Positions 14,555 to 28,776 of a DNA stretch of 64,000 nt are shown here, piece after piece. Source of the DNA: Chondrosia reniformis (taxonomy: Eukaryota > Porifera > Demospongiae > Chondrillida > Chondrillidae); contig OX359193.1 in the NCBI GenBank assembly GCA_947172415.1, positions 8,740,819 through 8,804,818 of the forward strand, written 5' to 3'. The stretch's first letter is position 1; every line of letters starts with the position of its first letter. The translations under genes were made by a program, and so were the position numbers. Under the pieces are notes generated by a model. That model was not told the DNA's origin. It ran no database searches and saw nothing but the letters and a program-made list of their open reading frames with translations.

Positions 14555-17429
14555 TGTATAGTGAGAGATAGGGCAAATTTCTGTAGAAATCAAAATTTCT
14601 AAAACAGTTTGTAAAAGTTTCATACAAGTCTGTGAATATAGACACCAAGTTAAAGCTTCATGTATATTTCCGAATTGGCAGAGTTACGACACTAATTGTA
14701 CATTTGTTAAGTCAATGTATGGGGAGAGATAGGGCAAATGTAAAGATTTATAAAAATTTCAAAAACTCATTGGACATGCTTCATACATGTCTGTGAATGC
14801 TGACACCAAATATTAGTCTCACATCTTCCCATTTAACAGAGTTATAGCACTAAATGTACATTACTGTACTGGTACACAAAGTTAATGTATGGTGAGATAT
14901 AGGGCAAATGTAAAGATTTATAAAAAATTTCAAAAACTCATTGGACATGTTACATACATGTCTGTGAATGGTGACACCAAGTATTAGCTTCACATCTTCC
15001 CATTTACCAGAGTTATAGCACCAAATGTACATTACTGTACTAGTATACAAAGTTAATGTATGGTGAGATATAGGGTAAATGTAAAGATTTATAAAAATTT
15101 CAAAAACTCATTGGACATGTTTCATACATGTCTGTGAATGCTGACACCAAGTATTAGCTTCACATTTTCCCATTTAACAGAGTTATAGCACCAAATGTAC
15201 ATTACAGTACTAGTATACAAAGTTAATGTATGGTGAGATATAGGGCAAATGTAAGGATTTATAAAAATTTTAAAAACTCATTGGACATGTTTCATACATG
15301 TCTGTGAATGCTGACACCAAGTATTAGCTTCACATCTTCCCATTTAACAGAGTTATAGCACCAAATGTACATTACTGTACTGGTATACAAAGTTAATGTA
15401 TGGTGAGATATAGGGTAAATGTAAAGATTTATAAAAAATTCAACAACTCATTGGACATGTTTCATACATGTCTGTGAATGGTGACACCAAAAATTAGCTT
15501 CACATCTCCCCATTTACCAGAGTTATAGCACCAAATGTACATTACTGTTGTAGTATGCAAAATTTATGTATGGTGAGATATAGGGCAAATGTAAAGATTT
15601 ATAAAAATTTCAAAAACTCATTGGACATGTTTCATACATGTCTGTGAATGCTGACACTAAGTATTAGCTTCACATCTTCCCATTTAACAGAGTTATAGCA
15701 CCAAATGTACATTACTGTACTGGTATACAAAGTTAATGTATAGTGAAATATAGGGCAAATGTAAAGATTTATAAAAAATTCAAAAACTCATTGGACATGT
15801 TTCATACATGTCTGTGAATGCTGACACCAAGTATTAGCTTCACATCTTCCCATTTAACAGAGTTATACCACCAAATGTACATTACTGTATTGGTATACAA
15901 AGTTAATGTATGGTGAGATATAAAGCAAATGTAAAGATTTATAAAAAATTTAAAAAATCATTGGACATGTTTCATACATGTCTGTGAATGGTGACACCAA
16001 ATACTAGCTTCACATCTTCCCATTTACCAGAGTTATAGCACCAAATGTACATTACTGTACTAGTATACAAAATTTATGTATAGTGAGATATAGGGCAAAT
16101 GTAAAGATTTATAAAAATTTCAAAAACTCATTGGACATGTTTCATACATGTGTGTGAATGCTGACACCAAGTATTAGCTTCACATCTCCCCATTTACCAG
16201 AGTTATAGCACCAAATGTACATTACTGTACTAGTATACAAAGTTAATGTATGGTGAGATATAGGGAAATGTAAAGATTTATAAAAATTTCAAAAACTCAT
16301 TGGACATGTTTCATACATGTCTGTGAATGGTGACACCAAATATTAGCTTAACATCTCCCCATTTACCAGAGTTATAGCACCAAATGTACATTACTGTACT
16401 GGTATACAAAGTTAATGTATGGTGAGATATAGGGAAATGTAAAGATTTATAAAAAATTCAAAAACTCATTAGACATGTTTCATACATGTCTGTGAATGCT
16501 GACACCAAGTATTAGCTTCACATCTTCCCATTTAACAGAGTTATAGCACCAAATGTACATTACTGTAGTAGTATACAAAGTTAATGTATGGTGAGATATA
16601 GGGCAAATGTAAAGATTTATAAAAATTTCAAAAACTCATTGGACATGTTTCATACATGTCTGTGAATGCTGACACCAAGTATTAGCTTCACATCTTCCCA
16701 TTTAACAGAGTTATAGCACCAAATGTACATTACTGTACTAGTATACAAAGTTAATGTATGGTGAGATATAGGGAAATGTAAAGATTTATAAAAATTTCAA
16801 AAACTCATTGGACATGTTTCATACATGTCTGTGAATGCTGACACCAAGTATTAGCTTCACATCTTCCCATTTACCAGAGTTATAGCACCAAATGTACATT
16901 ACTGTAGTAGTATAAAAAATTTATGTATGGTGAGATATAGGGCAAATGTAAAGATTTATAAAAATTTCAAAAACTCATTGGACATGTTTCATACATGTCT
17001 GTGAATGCTGACACCAAGTATTAGCTTCACATCTTCCCATTTACCAGAGTTATAGCACCAAATGTACATTACTGTAGTAGTATAAAAAATTTATGTATGG
17101 TGAGATATAGGGCAAATGTAAAGATTTATAAAAATTTCAAAAACTCATTGGACATGTTACATACATGTCTGTGAATGCTGACACCAAGTATTAGCTTCAT
17201 ATCTCCCCATTTACCAGAGTTATAGCACCAAATGTACATTACTGTAGTAGTATACAAAGTTAATGTATGGTGAGATATAGGGCAAATGTAAAGATTTATA
17301 AAAATTTCAAAAACTCATTGGACATGTTTCATACATGTCTGTGAATGGTGACACCAAATATTAGCTTCACATCTCCCCATTTAACAGAGTTATAGCACCA
17401 AATGTACATTACTGTACTGGTATACAAAG

Positions 17430-18470
17430 TTAATATATCGTGCGATAATATTATGCAAATTATCGGCATACCAAGTTAAAATGTTTTGACATGAATGGGG
17501 CAACTAGAAACACGCAGGGACAGTCCAGAAAGCATCTGTCGGAAGGTCTTTATATAGAGGCAGGTAGCCATTATGCTATTACTGCAATTGAGATTGAGTG
17601 TGGCTGGTTATACCTGTTTACGTTCATATCGGAACACCTCTCGCTAAAATCGTTTCTACATGGGACCAGAAAAGTTGGTCTCCTCCGCCAATCAAGACAC
17701 TTACAGGATTCTATCCAATTTTCCCAGTTTCTAGATGAACCTAGAATACTGGATATACCTTTAAAATGGCTTGGAACGATGCACTCATCCCGAATTAACT
17801 TGATATAATTTGACTACATTTTTCTCGCAAATGCCCTATTCTTAAGTATGGAATTGCGCCAACCACAATCGTTTCCTTTTGAAATTTTCTTGTTTAAATA
17901 GAAGCGCAAAACCTTATAAAGTAGGCCTATCTGGACACATCTCTATGGTGGTTGCGGTTCCCATAGGGGTTGGTAGCGCTTAGACTCTGAAGCTGTCTCC
18001 TAATCGGTTGGTGCCATAGAGACGTGCTCACCAATAATCCGGATTTCGGGGGGGGTTCCACGTAATGTGGGATTGGCATCTGATATCTTAGGATTCATAT
18101 GAGTCGGCCATATCGAGAAGAACTGGTTCTTCTCACGCAAGTGACACCCAAAGCTCAACTCGGCAGAGCGTTACCACCGATCCCGGCCTCTGAGCGTCGT
18201 GGATGGTAGCGTTCGGTATGGTCCAACTTTTTTCCTTTGGAGTTTCGTTGGCCGTCGATCAGCAAAATTTCACTTTAACGACATCCATATAATATATGTG
18301 GATAAATACTACTTCAACAACAATCAAGTACTACACAGTGCATATCCATGTGTATAAGAAATCTTTCAAAGAGTTCTATTTTTTCAGAAATATATACAGT
18401 ACCGCATTTTCATTCTTAGACCTACTCAAGGTCGGCCATTTATAGTATTACGCAATTAGGGTTAGTTAAT
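17430..18470 (+). repeat. Satellite insert, copy 5
   Basis: As the other copies. A C-to-A change near the left end turns the third codon of the 122-codon frame into a stop, which argues against that frame being a conserved protein. The gap from copy 4 is about 17 monomers. Confidence 0.75.
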
Positions 18471-19959
18471 GTATAGTGAGAGATAGGGCAAATTTCTGTA
18501 GAAATCAAAATTTCTAAAACTGTTTGTAAAAGTTTCATACAAGTCTGTGAATATAGACACCAAGTTAAAGCTTCATGTATATTTCCGAATTGGCAGAGTT
18601 ACGACACTAATTGTACATTTGTTAAGTTAATGTATGGGGAGAGATAGGGCAAATGTAAAGATTTATAAAAATTTCAAAATCTCATTGGTCATGCTTCATA
18701 CATGTCTGTGAATACTGACACCAAATATTAGCTTCACTTCTCCCCATTTAACAGAGTTATAGCACCAAATGTACATTACTGTAGTAGTATACAAAGTTAA
18801 TGTATGGTGAGATATAGGGCAAATGTAAAGATTTATAAAAATTTTAAAAAACTCATTGGACATGTTTCATACATGTCTGTGAATGCTGACACCAAGTATT
18901 AGCTTCACATCTTCCCATTTAACAGAGTTATAGCACCAAATGTACATTACTGTACTAGTATACAAAGTTAATGTATGGTGAGATATAGGGCAAATGTAAA
19001 GATTTATAAAAATTTCAAAAATTCATTGGACATGTTTCATACATGTCTGTGAATGCTGACACCAAGTATTAGCTTCACATCTCCCCATTTACCAGAGTTA
19101 TAGCACCAAATGTACATTACTGTATTAGTATACAAAGTTAATGTATGGTGAGATATAGGGCAAATGTAAAGATTTATAAAAATTTCAAAAACTCATTGGA
19201 CATGTTGCATGCATGTCTGTGAATGCTGACACCAAGTATTAGCTTCACTTCTCCCCATTTAACAGAGTTATAGCACCAAATGTACATTACTGTACTGGTA
19301 TACAAAGTTAATATGTGATGAGATATAGGGCAAATGTAAAGATTTATAAAAATTTCAAAAACTCATTGGACATGTTTCATACATGTCTGTGAATGCTGAC
19401 ACCAAATATTAGCTTCTCATCTCCCCATTTACCAGAGTTATAGCACCAAATGTACATTACTGTAGTAGTATACAAAATTTATGTATGGTGAGATATAGGG
19501 CAAATGTAAAGATTTATAAAAATTTTAAAAACTCATTGGACATGTTTCATACATGTCTGTGAATGCTGACACCAAATATTAACTTCACATCTCCCCATTT
19601 ACCAGAGTTATAGCACCAAATGTACATTACAGTACTGGTATACAAAGTTAATGTATGATGAGATATAGGGCAAATGTAAAGATTTATAAAAATTTCAAAA
19701 ACTCATTGGACATGTTTCATACATGTCTGTGAATGCTGACACCAAATATTAGCTTCACATCTCCCCATTTACCAGAGTTATAGCACCAAATGTACAATAT
19801 TGTACTAATATACAAAGTTAATGTATGGTGATATATAGGGCAAATGTAAAGATTTATTAAAAGTTCAAAAAGACATCTGACATGTTTCATACATGTCTGT
19901 GAATGCTTACACCAAATATTAGCTTCATATATTAGTGAATGTACTGTATTGTTAGAAAA

Positions 19960-20890
19960 AATTGTGTAATACCATATATGACCGACAGTTAGAAAGGTGA
20001 AAACAAAATTCGATACTATATCCGAAAATCTAGAATACTTTCTAAATTTTATTATACATTGGAAAATGCACTGTGTAGTAATTGATTGTTATTGAAGCAC
20101 TATCTATCCATATATAAGATGTGGATGTCGTTAAAGTGAAATTTCGTCAATCGGCAGCCAACGAAACTCCCAAGAAAAAAAGTTGGACCATACCATCCAC
20201 GACGCTCAGAGGCCGGGATCGGTGGTAACGCTCTGCCGAGTTGAGCTTTGAGTGTCACTTGCGTGAGAAGAACCAGTTCTTCTCGATATGGCCGACTCAT
20301 ATGAATCCTAAGATATCAGATGCCAATCCCACATTACGTGGAACCCCCACGAAATCCGGATTATTGGTGAGCACGTCTCTATGGCACCAACCGATTAGGA
20401 GACAGCTTCAGAGTCTAAGCGCTACCAACCTCTATGGGAACCGCAACCACCATAGAGATGTGTCCAGGTAGGCCTACTATATAAGGTTTTTCGCTTCTAT
20501 TTATATGAAGTTTTGTCCAAAGAAAACGGTAACCGTTGTGGTTGGGGCTTTTTTATTTATTTCTCGCTATTTCCAGATCAGTGAATTCTTCCAAGCAAAT
20601 TTAGACATAGGCAGTATTTGTGGATCATATGAAAACTGGGAAAAGCGGAAAAAACCCTGTAAGTGTCTTGATGGGCCGAGGAGAACGACTTTTCTGATCC
20701 CAATTATTTTCGAGAAATCGTCAATTTATTCCACTCTAATTCCAGACCAGTGAATCGTTCCAAGCAATTTTACACGCATACGCAGTATTTCCAATACATC
20801 TTAAAGCTCTGGCAAATGGATAAAGTCTGCATGTGTCTTGGTGGAGGGAAGAGAGCGACTGTTCACGATACTGCAGAAAACTAGTGATAG
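19960..20890 (-). repeat. Inverted, mostly decayed insert copy with an intact core
   Basis: Minus-strand copy of the insert. Its outer parts are heavily diverged, and the segment matching the left half (about 20,500-20,720) appears partly duplicated at about 20,720-20,890. The GC-rich core at about 20,105-20,470 is almost unchanged from the five forward copies: its translated 76-codon frame differs at only three positions. The contrast between core and flanks is sharp. Confidence 0.7.
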
Positions 20891-21846
20891 TGCGAGGTCC
20901 GATATTTATCGCCTGTACTATATTAATGTCTATGATCGATATTTTAACTAGGCAGCCTGTACTCTAAGTCTAATTCCTAACTCAAGAGAGAATAATGTAT
21001 GGATAAAATTCGCTAAATAATGTTTTTAAAGCAACTGTAGCTCCAAAAATGATTTATATATATATATATATTGTAGGATATACTCTGTATATACGTACAT
21101 ACGTATACGTATACGGTGAGAGATAAGGCATATATGAATAAAATTAGAAATCGCAAAAATTCTTTGGAAATTTTTCACAGACTTTAATGTACGTTGAGGG
21201 CTGTAAAAGTTAATTTATGGTGAGAGATAGGGCAAAATATTAGTATCCATAAAAATTTCAAAAACTGATTGGAAATGCTTTATCTGTGAATGCTGACACC
21301 AAGTGTAAGCTGCATGTCTTTCCATTTAACGGAGTTACAACTCTCTATATAGCTAACTTGATTAAAGTAAGCTATTTTCTTAGACGCACAATTGCACAAT
21401 ACTGTAAATGGCCAACCGTTAGTGGTAGACAAGTATAGTATCGCACAATATAAATACTAAATAGATGTACATTTAGTACAGGAACTCTGTCAATTGGGGA
21501 TATATGAAGCTTGGTGTCAGCAGTCAGAGACATGTATGAAACATTTCCAATACCTTTAAGTAATTTAATGTCTACTTAAACCTGCCCTACATACATATAA
21601 AATGGAGAGTGGGCAAATATTTTTCAACATCAAATTTATAAAATTCATTGTGGATGCCTGTGAATGCTGACAGCAAGTATTAGCTTCACATCTGTCTGTT
21701 GCAGCACTAAATACTGGTATACCAATTTAATGTATGACAGTTGAACATATCTCTATTTAGTGTTGTCTGATGGTTCCCAATTTAAGGTTGTAGCAAATAA
21801 TTAATACAATAAATAAGTAATGCTTGCAAGTTGGTGGTAGAAGTGA
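20891..21846. repeat. Degenerate satellite edge
   Basis: Scattered, strongly diverged 170-bp-like monomers. Forward ones are visible at about 21,190-21,350 and 21,600-21,760, and an inverted one at about 21,480-21,570. A short (TA)n and an ACGTAT run lie at about 21,055-21,115. No gene is seen. The last ~90 bases are probably the 3' untranslated region of the minus-strand GFM1 gene. Confidence 0.6.
21390..21455. repeat. Internally deleted mini-copy of the insert (both ends only)
   Basis: About 55-60 bp carrying both insert termini face to face: a left arm with AATACTGTAAATGGCC and a right arm with TAGTATCGCAC, which is the minus-strand form of the other end. Nothing of the interior remains. 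A terminal-only derivative of this sort is typical of non-autonomous DNA transposons. Confidence 0.55.
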
Positions 21847-25037
<3,191 letters not shown>

Positions 25038-25295
25038 AATCCACCAGCAGCTCTTTGGGAAACTGGCTATGACGCGAGACTATTAGGGAAACCCCCAATT
25101 GACCCACGTGGTAGAAATATAGGCGAAGATTAGGTAAGTGAAGAAATCGTCTTAATCTTCACGCTAACTATCGTTTGAATGTGAATTGATGACTTGTTTA
25201 TAAGGCGAAAGAATTATTTTAGTATTTTAACTTGTTCTAATGTATGTGCTCTGTGAATTATCAATTTTTCTACTCATCTTTGTATCGGTCTAGAA
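25038..25295. promoter_or_regulatory. Divergent GFM1/RPL35A promoter region with RPL35A 5'UTR exon and intron
   Basis: The two start codons lie 258 bp apart on opposite strands. A 5'UTR exon of RPL35A appears to end at 25,133 with donor TAG|GTAAGTG, and its intron ends at 25,293 (GGTCTAG). The distance between the two transcription units is therefore under ~100 bp, which implies a shared promoter. A CCACGTG E-box lies at about 25,104-25,110. No TATA box is evident. Confidence 0.6.
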
Positions 25296-25776
25296 ATGTC
25301 ACAAGGCCCGACCCCAATAAGGTAAGACAACCTTGCTCAATCATCAATTGTGCTTAGTGCAGTTCGTCAGTGTGATTGTCCAACGTGTTTAGGTTGTACA
25401 CGAAGGGCATTGTCCTCGGATACAAGAGAGGACAACGGAAGCAGCGCCCGCATACATCGCTCGTTAAACTAGAAGGAGTTAGAGACAAGAGGGAGGCGGG
25501 GTTCTACTTGGGGAAGAGACTGGCATACGTTTACAGAGCTCACAAGTTGAATAAAGGTAAAGGAGACCGGAAACCCAGCAAGTACAGAGTCATTTGGGGA
25601 CGTGTGACCAGACCGCATGGGAACAGCGGAGTAGTTAGAGCAAAGTTTAGCACAAATTTACCGCCAAAGACTTTTGGAGCGACAGTTCGAGTGGTAAGTT
25701 CCTCTCCGTGATGCGTCGCGTTGCACTGTTGATTTGTTAATTTCCGTTGTAGATGCTCTATCCATCGCGAATTTGA
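25296..25776 (+). CDS. RPL35A: 60S ribosomal protein eL33 (L35a)
   Basis: A structural protein of the large cytosolic ribosomal subunit. Three coding exons: 25,296-25,321, 25,393-25,693 and 25,753-25,776. Splicing gives 116 residues against about 110 in vertebrates. Family hallmarks are present: [13 protein letters not shown] near the N-terminus, [30 protein letters not shown] and the end MLYPSRI. The first exon supplies only MSQGPTPI and part of an Arg codon, the second intron falls after RV, and the last exon is the terminal heptapeptide. The tail-to-tail neighbour is the NCKX gene, 136 bp away. Confidence 0.95.
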
Positions 25777-25912
25777 AAGAAGACATTTTGTTAACTACTT
25801 TCATTATTTGTGTACAAGTTATTTGAATGAGTCCTAAGTGTCTGGGTAAAGTAAAGTGCTGCATGCAGAAGTGGGTTTGGTTGCTAGGGGCTGATTTGGT
25901 TGCTAGGGCTGG

Positions 25913-28422
25913 TTAACAGTATATGCCTTGCTGGCAGACCAATTCTTGTATGAAGGAGTAAGCGAGAAACAAAAGGTACATGACAACTAGACAGAGTCCT
26001 GTGATCTTGTTGAGTCGGCACCTGATGACCGTCAGCAGTCCGAGCATGATGAGCAGTACCAGGAGGAGGAGGATACAGAACTTGGGGTGGGGCAGGATGA
26101 CGTAGTCGTTAAAGTGTGCCTGAAGAATAGATCATGCATTGTCACTAGCAGTTGTAGTACAGCATTGCTAACTAGTCATTAGTTGTAGGTACAGCATTGC
26201 TAACTAGTCGCTAGTTGTAGGTACAGCATTGCTAACTAGTCGCTAGTTGTAGGTACAGCATTGCTAACTAGTCGCTAGTTGTAGGTACAGCATTGCTAAC
26301 TAGTCGCTAGTTGTAGGTACAGCATTGCTAACTAGTCGCTAGTTGTAGGTACATACCTGCTGTTCTGATGACAGCAAAGAGAAGGGCTTCCCTCTGTCTA
26401 TGAGGATGCGAATGAGAAAAGGCAGGCCCAACCCGAGGTTGACATCAAACACATTGGAACCGATTGCATTAGAGATAGCCATGTCCCCATATCCATCTCT
26501 TGCAACCAGAATGGAACTCAGTGCATCCTAAGGGCAGGGGGTGGAGTATGGCACTGCATGACTAGCATATTGCGCAACTCACTGGAATACTTGTGCCTAC
26601 GGCCACCACCACCAGACCCATAACATACTCATTGATGTTGAGCAGGCAACCAATCTTTGCCACTACTGTTACCATGGCAAAGCTGAGGAGGGCAATCCAG
26701 AAAACTGATATACAGAATGCCGCTATCACTATTGGTGTTCTTCGATACTTGTTGCAGTTAGGAATGGTCCAAGTGAATGCGACAAGGAAAGGGAAGGATT
26801 GGATGAAAAGGTGCCACTTCACAATATACTTCAGTAATCCACATTTGGTGCTAAAGAGGTCCGGACTGGGCGGGGCAGCAACAATGGCAGGCAGGCATGG
26901 AAGCAACTTTATGGCTGGTTCATCCTCCTCCAAATCACCAGGAGCTTCCTCACTCTCATCTGCTTTGTGTGACTCCTCCTCTGGTACTGTAGGTTCTCCT
27001 GGTTCGTGTGACAGAGTGTGCAGATGGTGCTGGAAGTGTCCGTGCTCATAAATTAGTGAAGTGGACTTTCTGCGATTCGACTGCACAAGAAATGACTGCA
27101 ATGTGACAGAGTTAGGTGGGAATGGGTAAACTTACAATGGATCCAGCTAGGTCACCCTTATGGGAGTGTATAAATCGATGTCTCTCATGATGACTGCTTG
27201 AATTACTTGGGACACTCTGCAAGAGACATTAATGGATTGTCAGTCAAAACATTAATATATCACTTGTCTGATAGTATTCAGTGAATGAGATACAGAATAG
27301 GTTAATAGCCGAGGTGGTAGACAGTTTTGAGAGGCCATACAATCGCTGAACTCAGTCACCAAACCCACCTTGACCCCTCCCAGATCTGATGAAATTGATT
27401 CCACTTGTACTACATTTTCTACAGTTTGATTGGATAGACTATTTGGCATAGCTGGCTCTACATCACCATGGCGACAGCACCTTATGAGACGACATAGCAA
27501 TAATATTCCAAATGTTAAGTCTTAAAAATACTTACTTGCAAGTGAGCTCATCCAAAAGTTGAAAAATACTGTAACTGACTTTCATGAGGAGAATGTAAGC
27601 AATGTAAATGACAAGTAGAATGGTCGCTTCGTACCACTCCAGTTTCCCATCCCAGGAGAAGCCAATAAAGAGCACCAGTGACAGGCCATACACAAAGGCA
27701 TCCCTGGCCAGCGGCCTCCAATCCAGATATAAAGTCTGTGGACATTGAAAGCAGTATATATTGAAAGCTGCACTTAATTGCAGCACATATATGGACTGGC
27801 TCACCTTTCCCGCAAGTATGGCAGACATAGCAACTATTATCAAAATATTGAACATTGCACTTCTACAGAACATTGAAAGGAGTGGTGTTGGTAGCAGTTG
27901 GTTGCTTGCACACACACACCGCTCACCCTACAATAGTCCCAATACCAACATCACTCTGCACGCCTACACCAGCAACTGAAGTGAACAGCTCCGGGGCAGA
28001 TGAACCGGCAGCCATAAATGTTGCTCCTGCAACATCTTCAGATAAATCTAACTTTTCAGATATGGCCTCCAGTGATGGTACAAAGAAGTCGTCACATATG
28101 ATAGCTAGTCCTAAGATAATACAATTAGGGCTAACCAGCTGCACACTGCGAGACAAATGGCTCACTCACCGAGGAAGAGGAACACAGTAAAGTAGACATA
28201 CATAAGCACCCATAGGTAGGGGAGATGTTCATTTTCCAAGTCACAAGTTTCCCAAGGAGGGGCCACCGAATGCTGACCGGTGCTGGAGTGCGGAGTGCCA
28301 TTCGTGCTATTGTTGATGGTTGTCACTCCATGCAACGTTGCTCCGCAAACCGACCCTAAATGGATGCACGTCAACACAATCGTAATACGGCAAAGGGTCC
28401 GAAAGAATTCGTTCGAAATCAT
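25913..28422 (-). CDS. K+-dependent Na+/Ca2+ exchanger (NCKX, SLC24A family)
   Basis: A multi-pass membrane antiporter that exports Ca2+ and K+ in exchange for Na+. The start at 28,420-28,422 gives a hydrophobic leader ([10 protein letters not shown] and following) and then a short extracellular loop with N-glycosylation sites. An upstream GTG frame was not used. The first cation-binding alpha repeat is clear ([16 protein letters not shown], about 28,000). Next come further helices, a cytoplasmic loop rich in Glu/Pro/Ser (about 26,880-27,080), and the second alpha repeat ([14 protein letters not shown] with [11 protein letters not shown], about 26,400-26,640). The last exon has two helices and ends QQGIYC. 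The member (1-5) cannot be assigned by eye. A 32-bp minisatellite lies in the last intron. Confidence 0.9.
26150..26353. repeat. 32-bp minisatellite in NCKX intron
   Basis: About six copies of a 32-bp unit containing CTAGTTGTAGGTACAGC. On the gene (minus) strand the array starts a few bases inside the intron, right after the donor CAG|GTATGTACC. The first intron bases TGTACCTACAACTAG recur in each unit. Confidence 0.9.
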
Positions 28423-28776
28423 TGCGACGCGAAGCTGTAGTTGTTGGTCGGCGTACACGGCTCCATGACAACTACGCTGAATAGCTGAGATTTATCAACG
28501 ATTTGAAAACTGCCGCCAGAGTCCCGCAATTTCCATTCGTGCAATTACTGATTTCGGGAGGGACATGAAGATTGATTTGTAGATAATTAAATAGTAATTA
28601 CTAGTAGATAGTATTAGAGCGTATGCAAAGTCTTCTCTATATATGTATTGTGCAAAATGTCATTGAAATGCTTCTCCATTTAGCCTTGCTAAGCTAGGGG
28701 CCGGCAGTCTTCAAAAGAGACGCACTACACATATCAAAGGGAAGGTGTATCAATGGCTGCAGCCCCTAAAGTGCCA
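28423..28776. other. Intergenic: NCKX 5' region and collagen 3' region
   Basis: 354 bp between the start of NCKX and the stop of the collagen gene, both on the minus strand. It should hold the NCKX promoter and collagen 3'UTR. I see no repeat, RNA gene or coding frame in it. Confidence 0.5.

Larger units (their letters stand above)
716..19930 (+). repeat. 170-bp AT-rich satellite array
   Basis: Tandem head-to-tail monomers of 170 bp; for example the ACAAAGTTAA phase mark recurs at 5671, 5841 and 6011. Each monomer has a block beginning GTTAATGTATGGTGAG, an A-rich stretch, a dyad (GACATGT, 5 bases, ACATGTC) and a block with CAGAGTTATAGCACC. Monomers are nearly identical inside the block and more diverged at its edges (about 720-1080 and 19,800-21,760), the usual pattern when unequal exchange homogenises the interior. 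Marker variants repeat in a six-monomer order in places. Five ~1.04-kb inserts interrupt the array. The monomer is close to nucleosome length, as in many centromeric or subtelomeric satellites. Whether it is centromeric cannot be told from sequence. Confidence 0.95.

Noticed and set aside
716-19930. Hammerhead ribozyme in the satellite
   Set aside because: A GAAAC-like stretch occurs near the dyad on the minus strand, but no CTGANGA core is found at a suitable distance on either strand.
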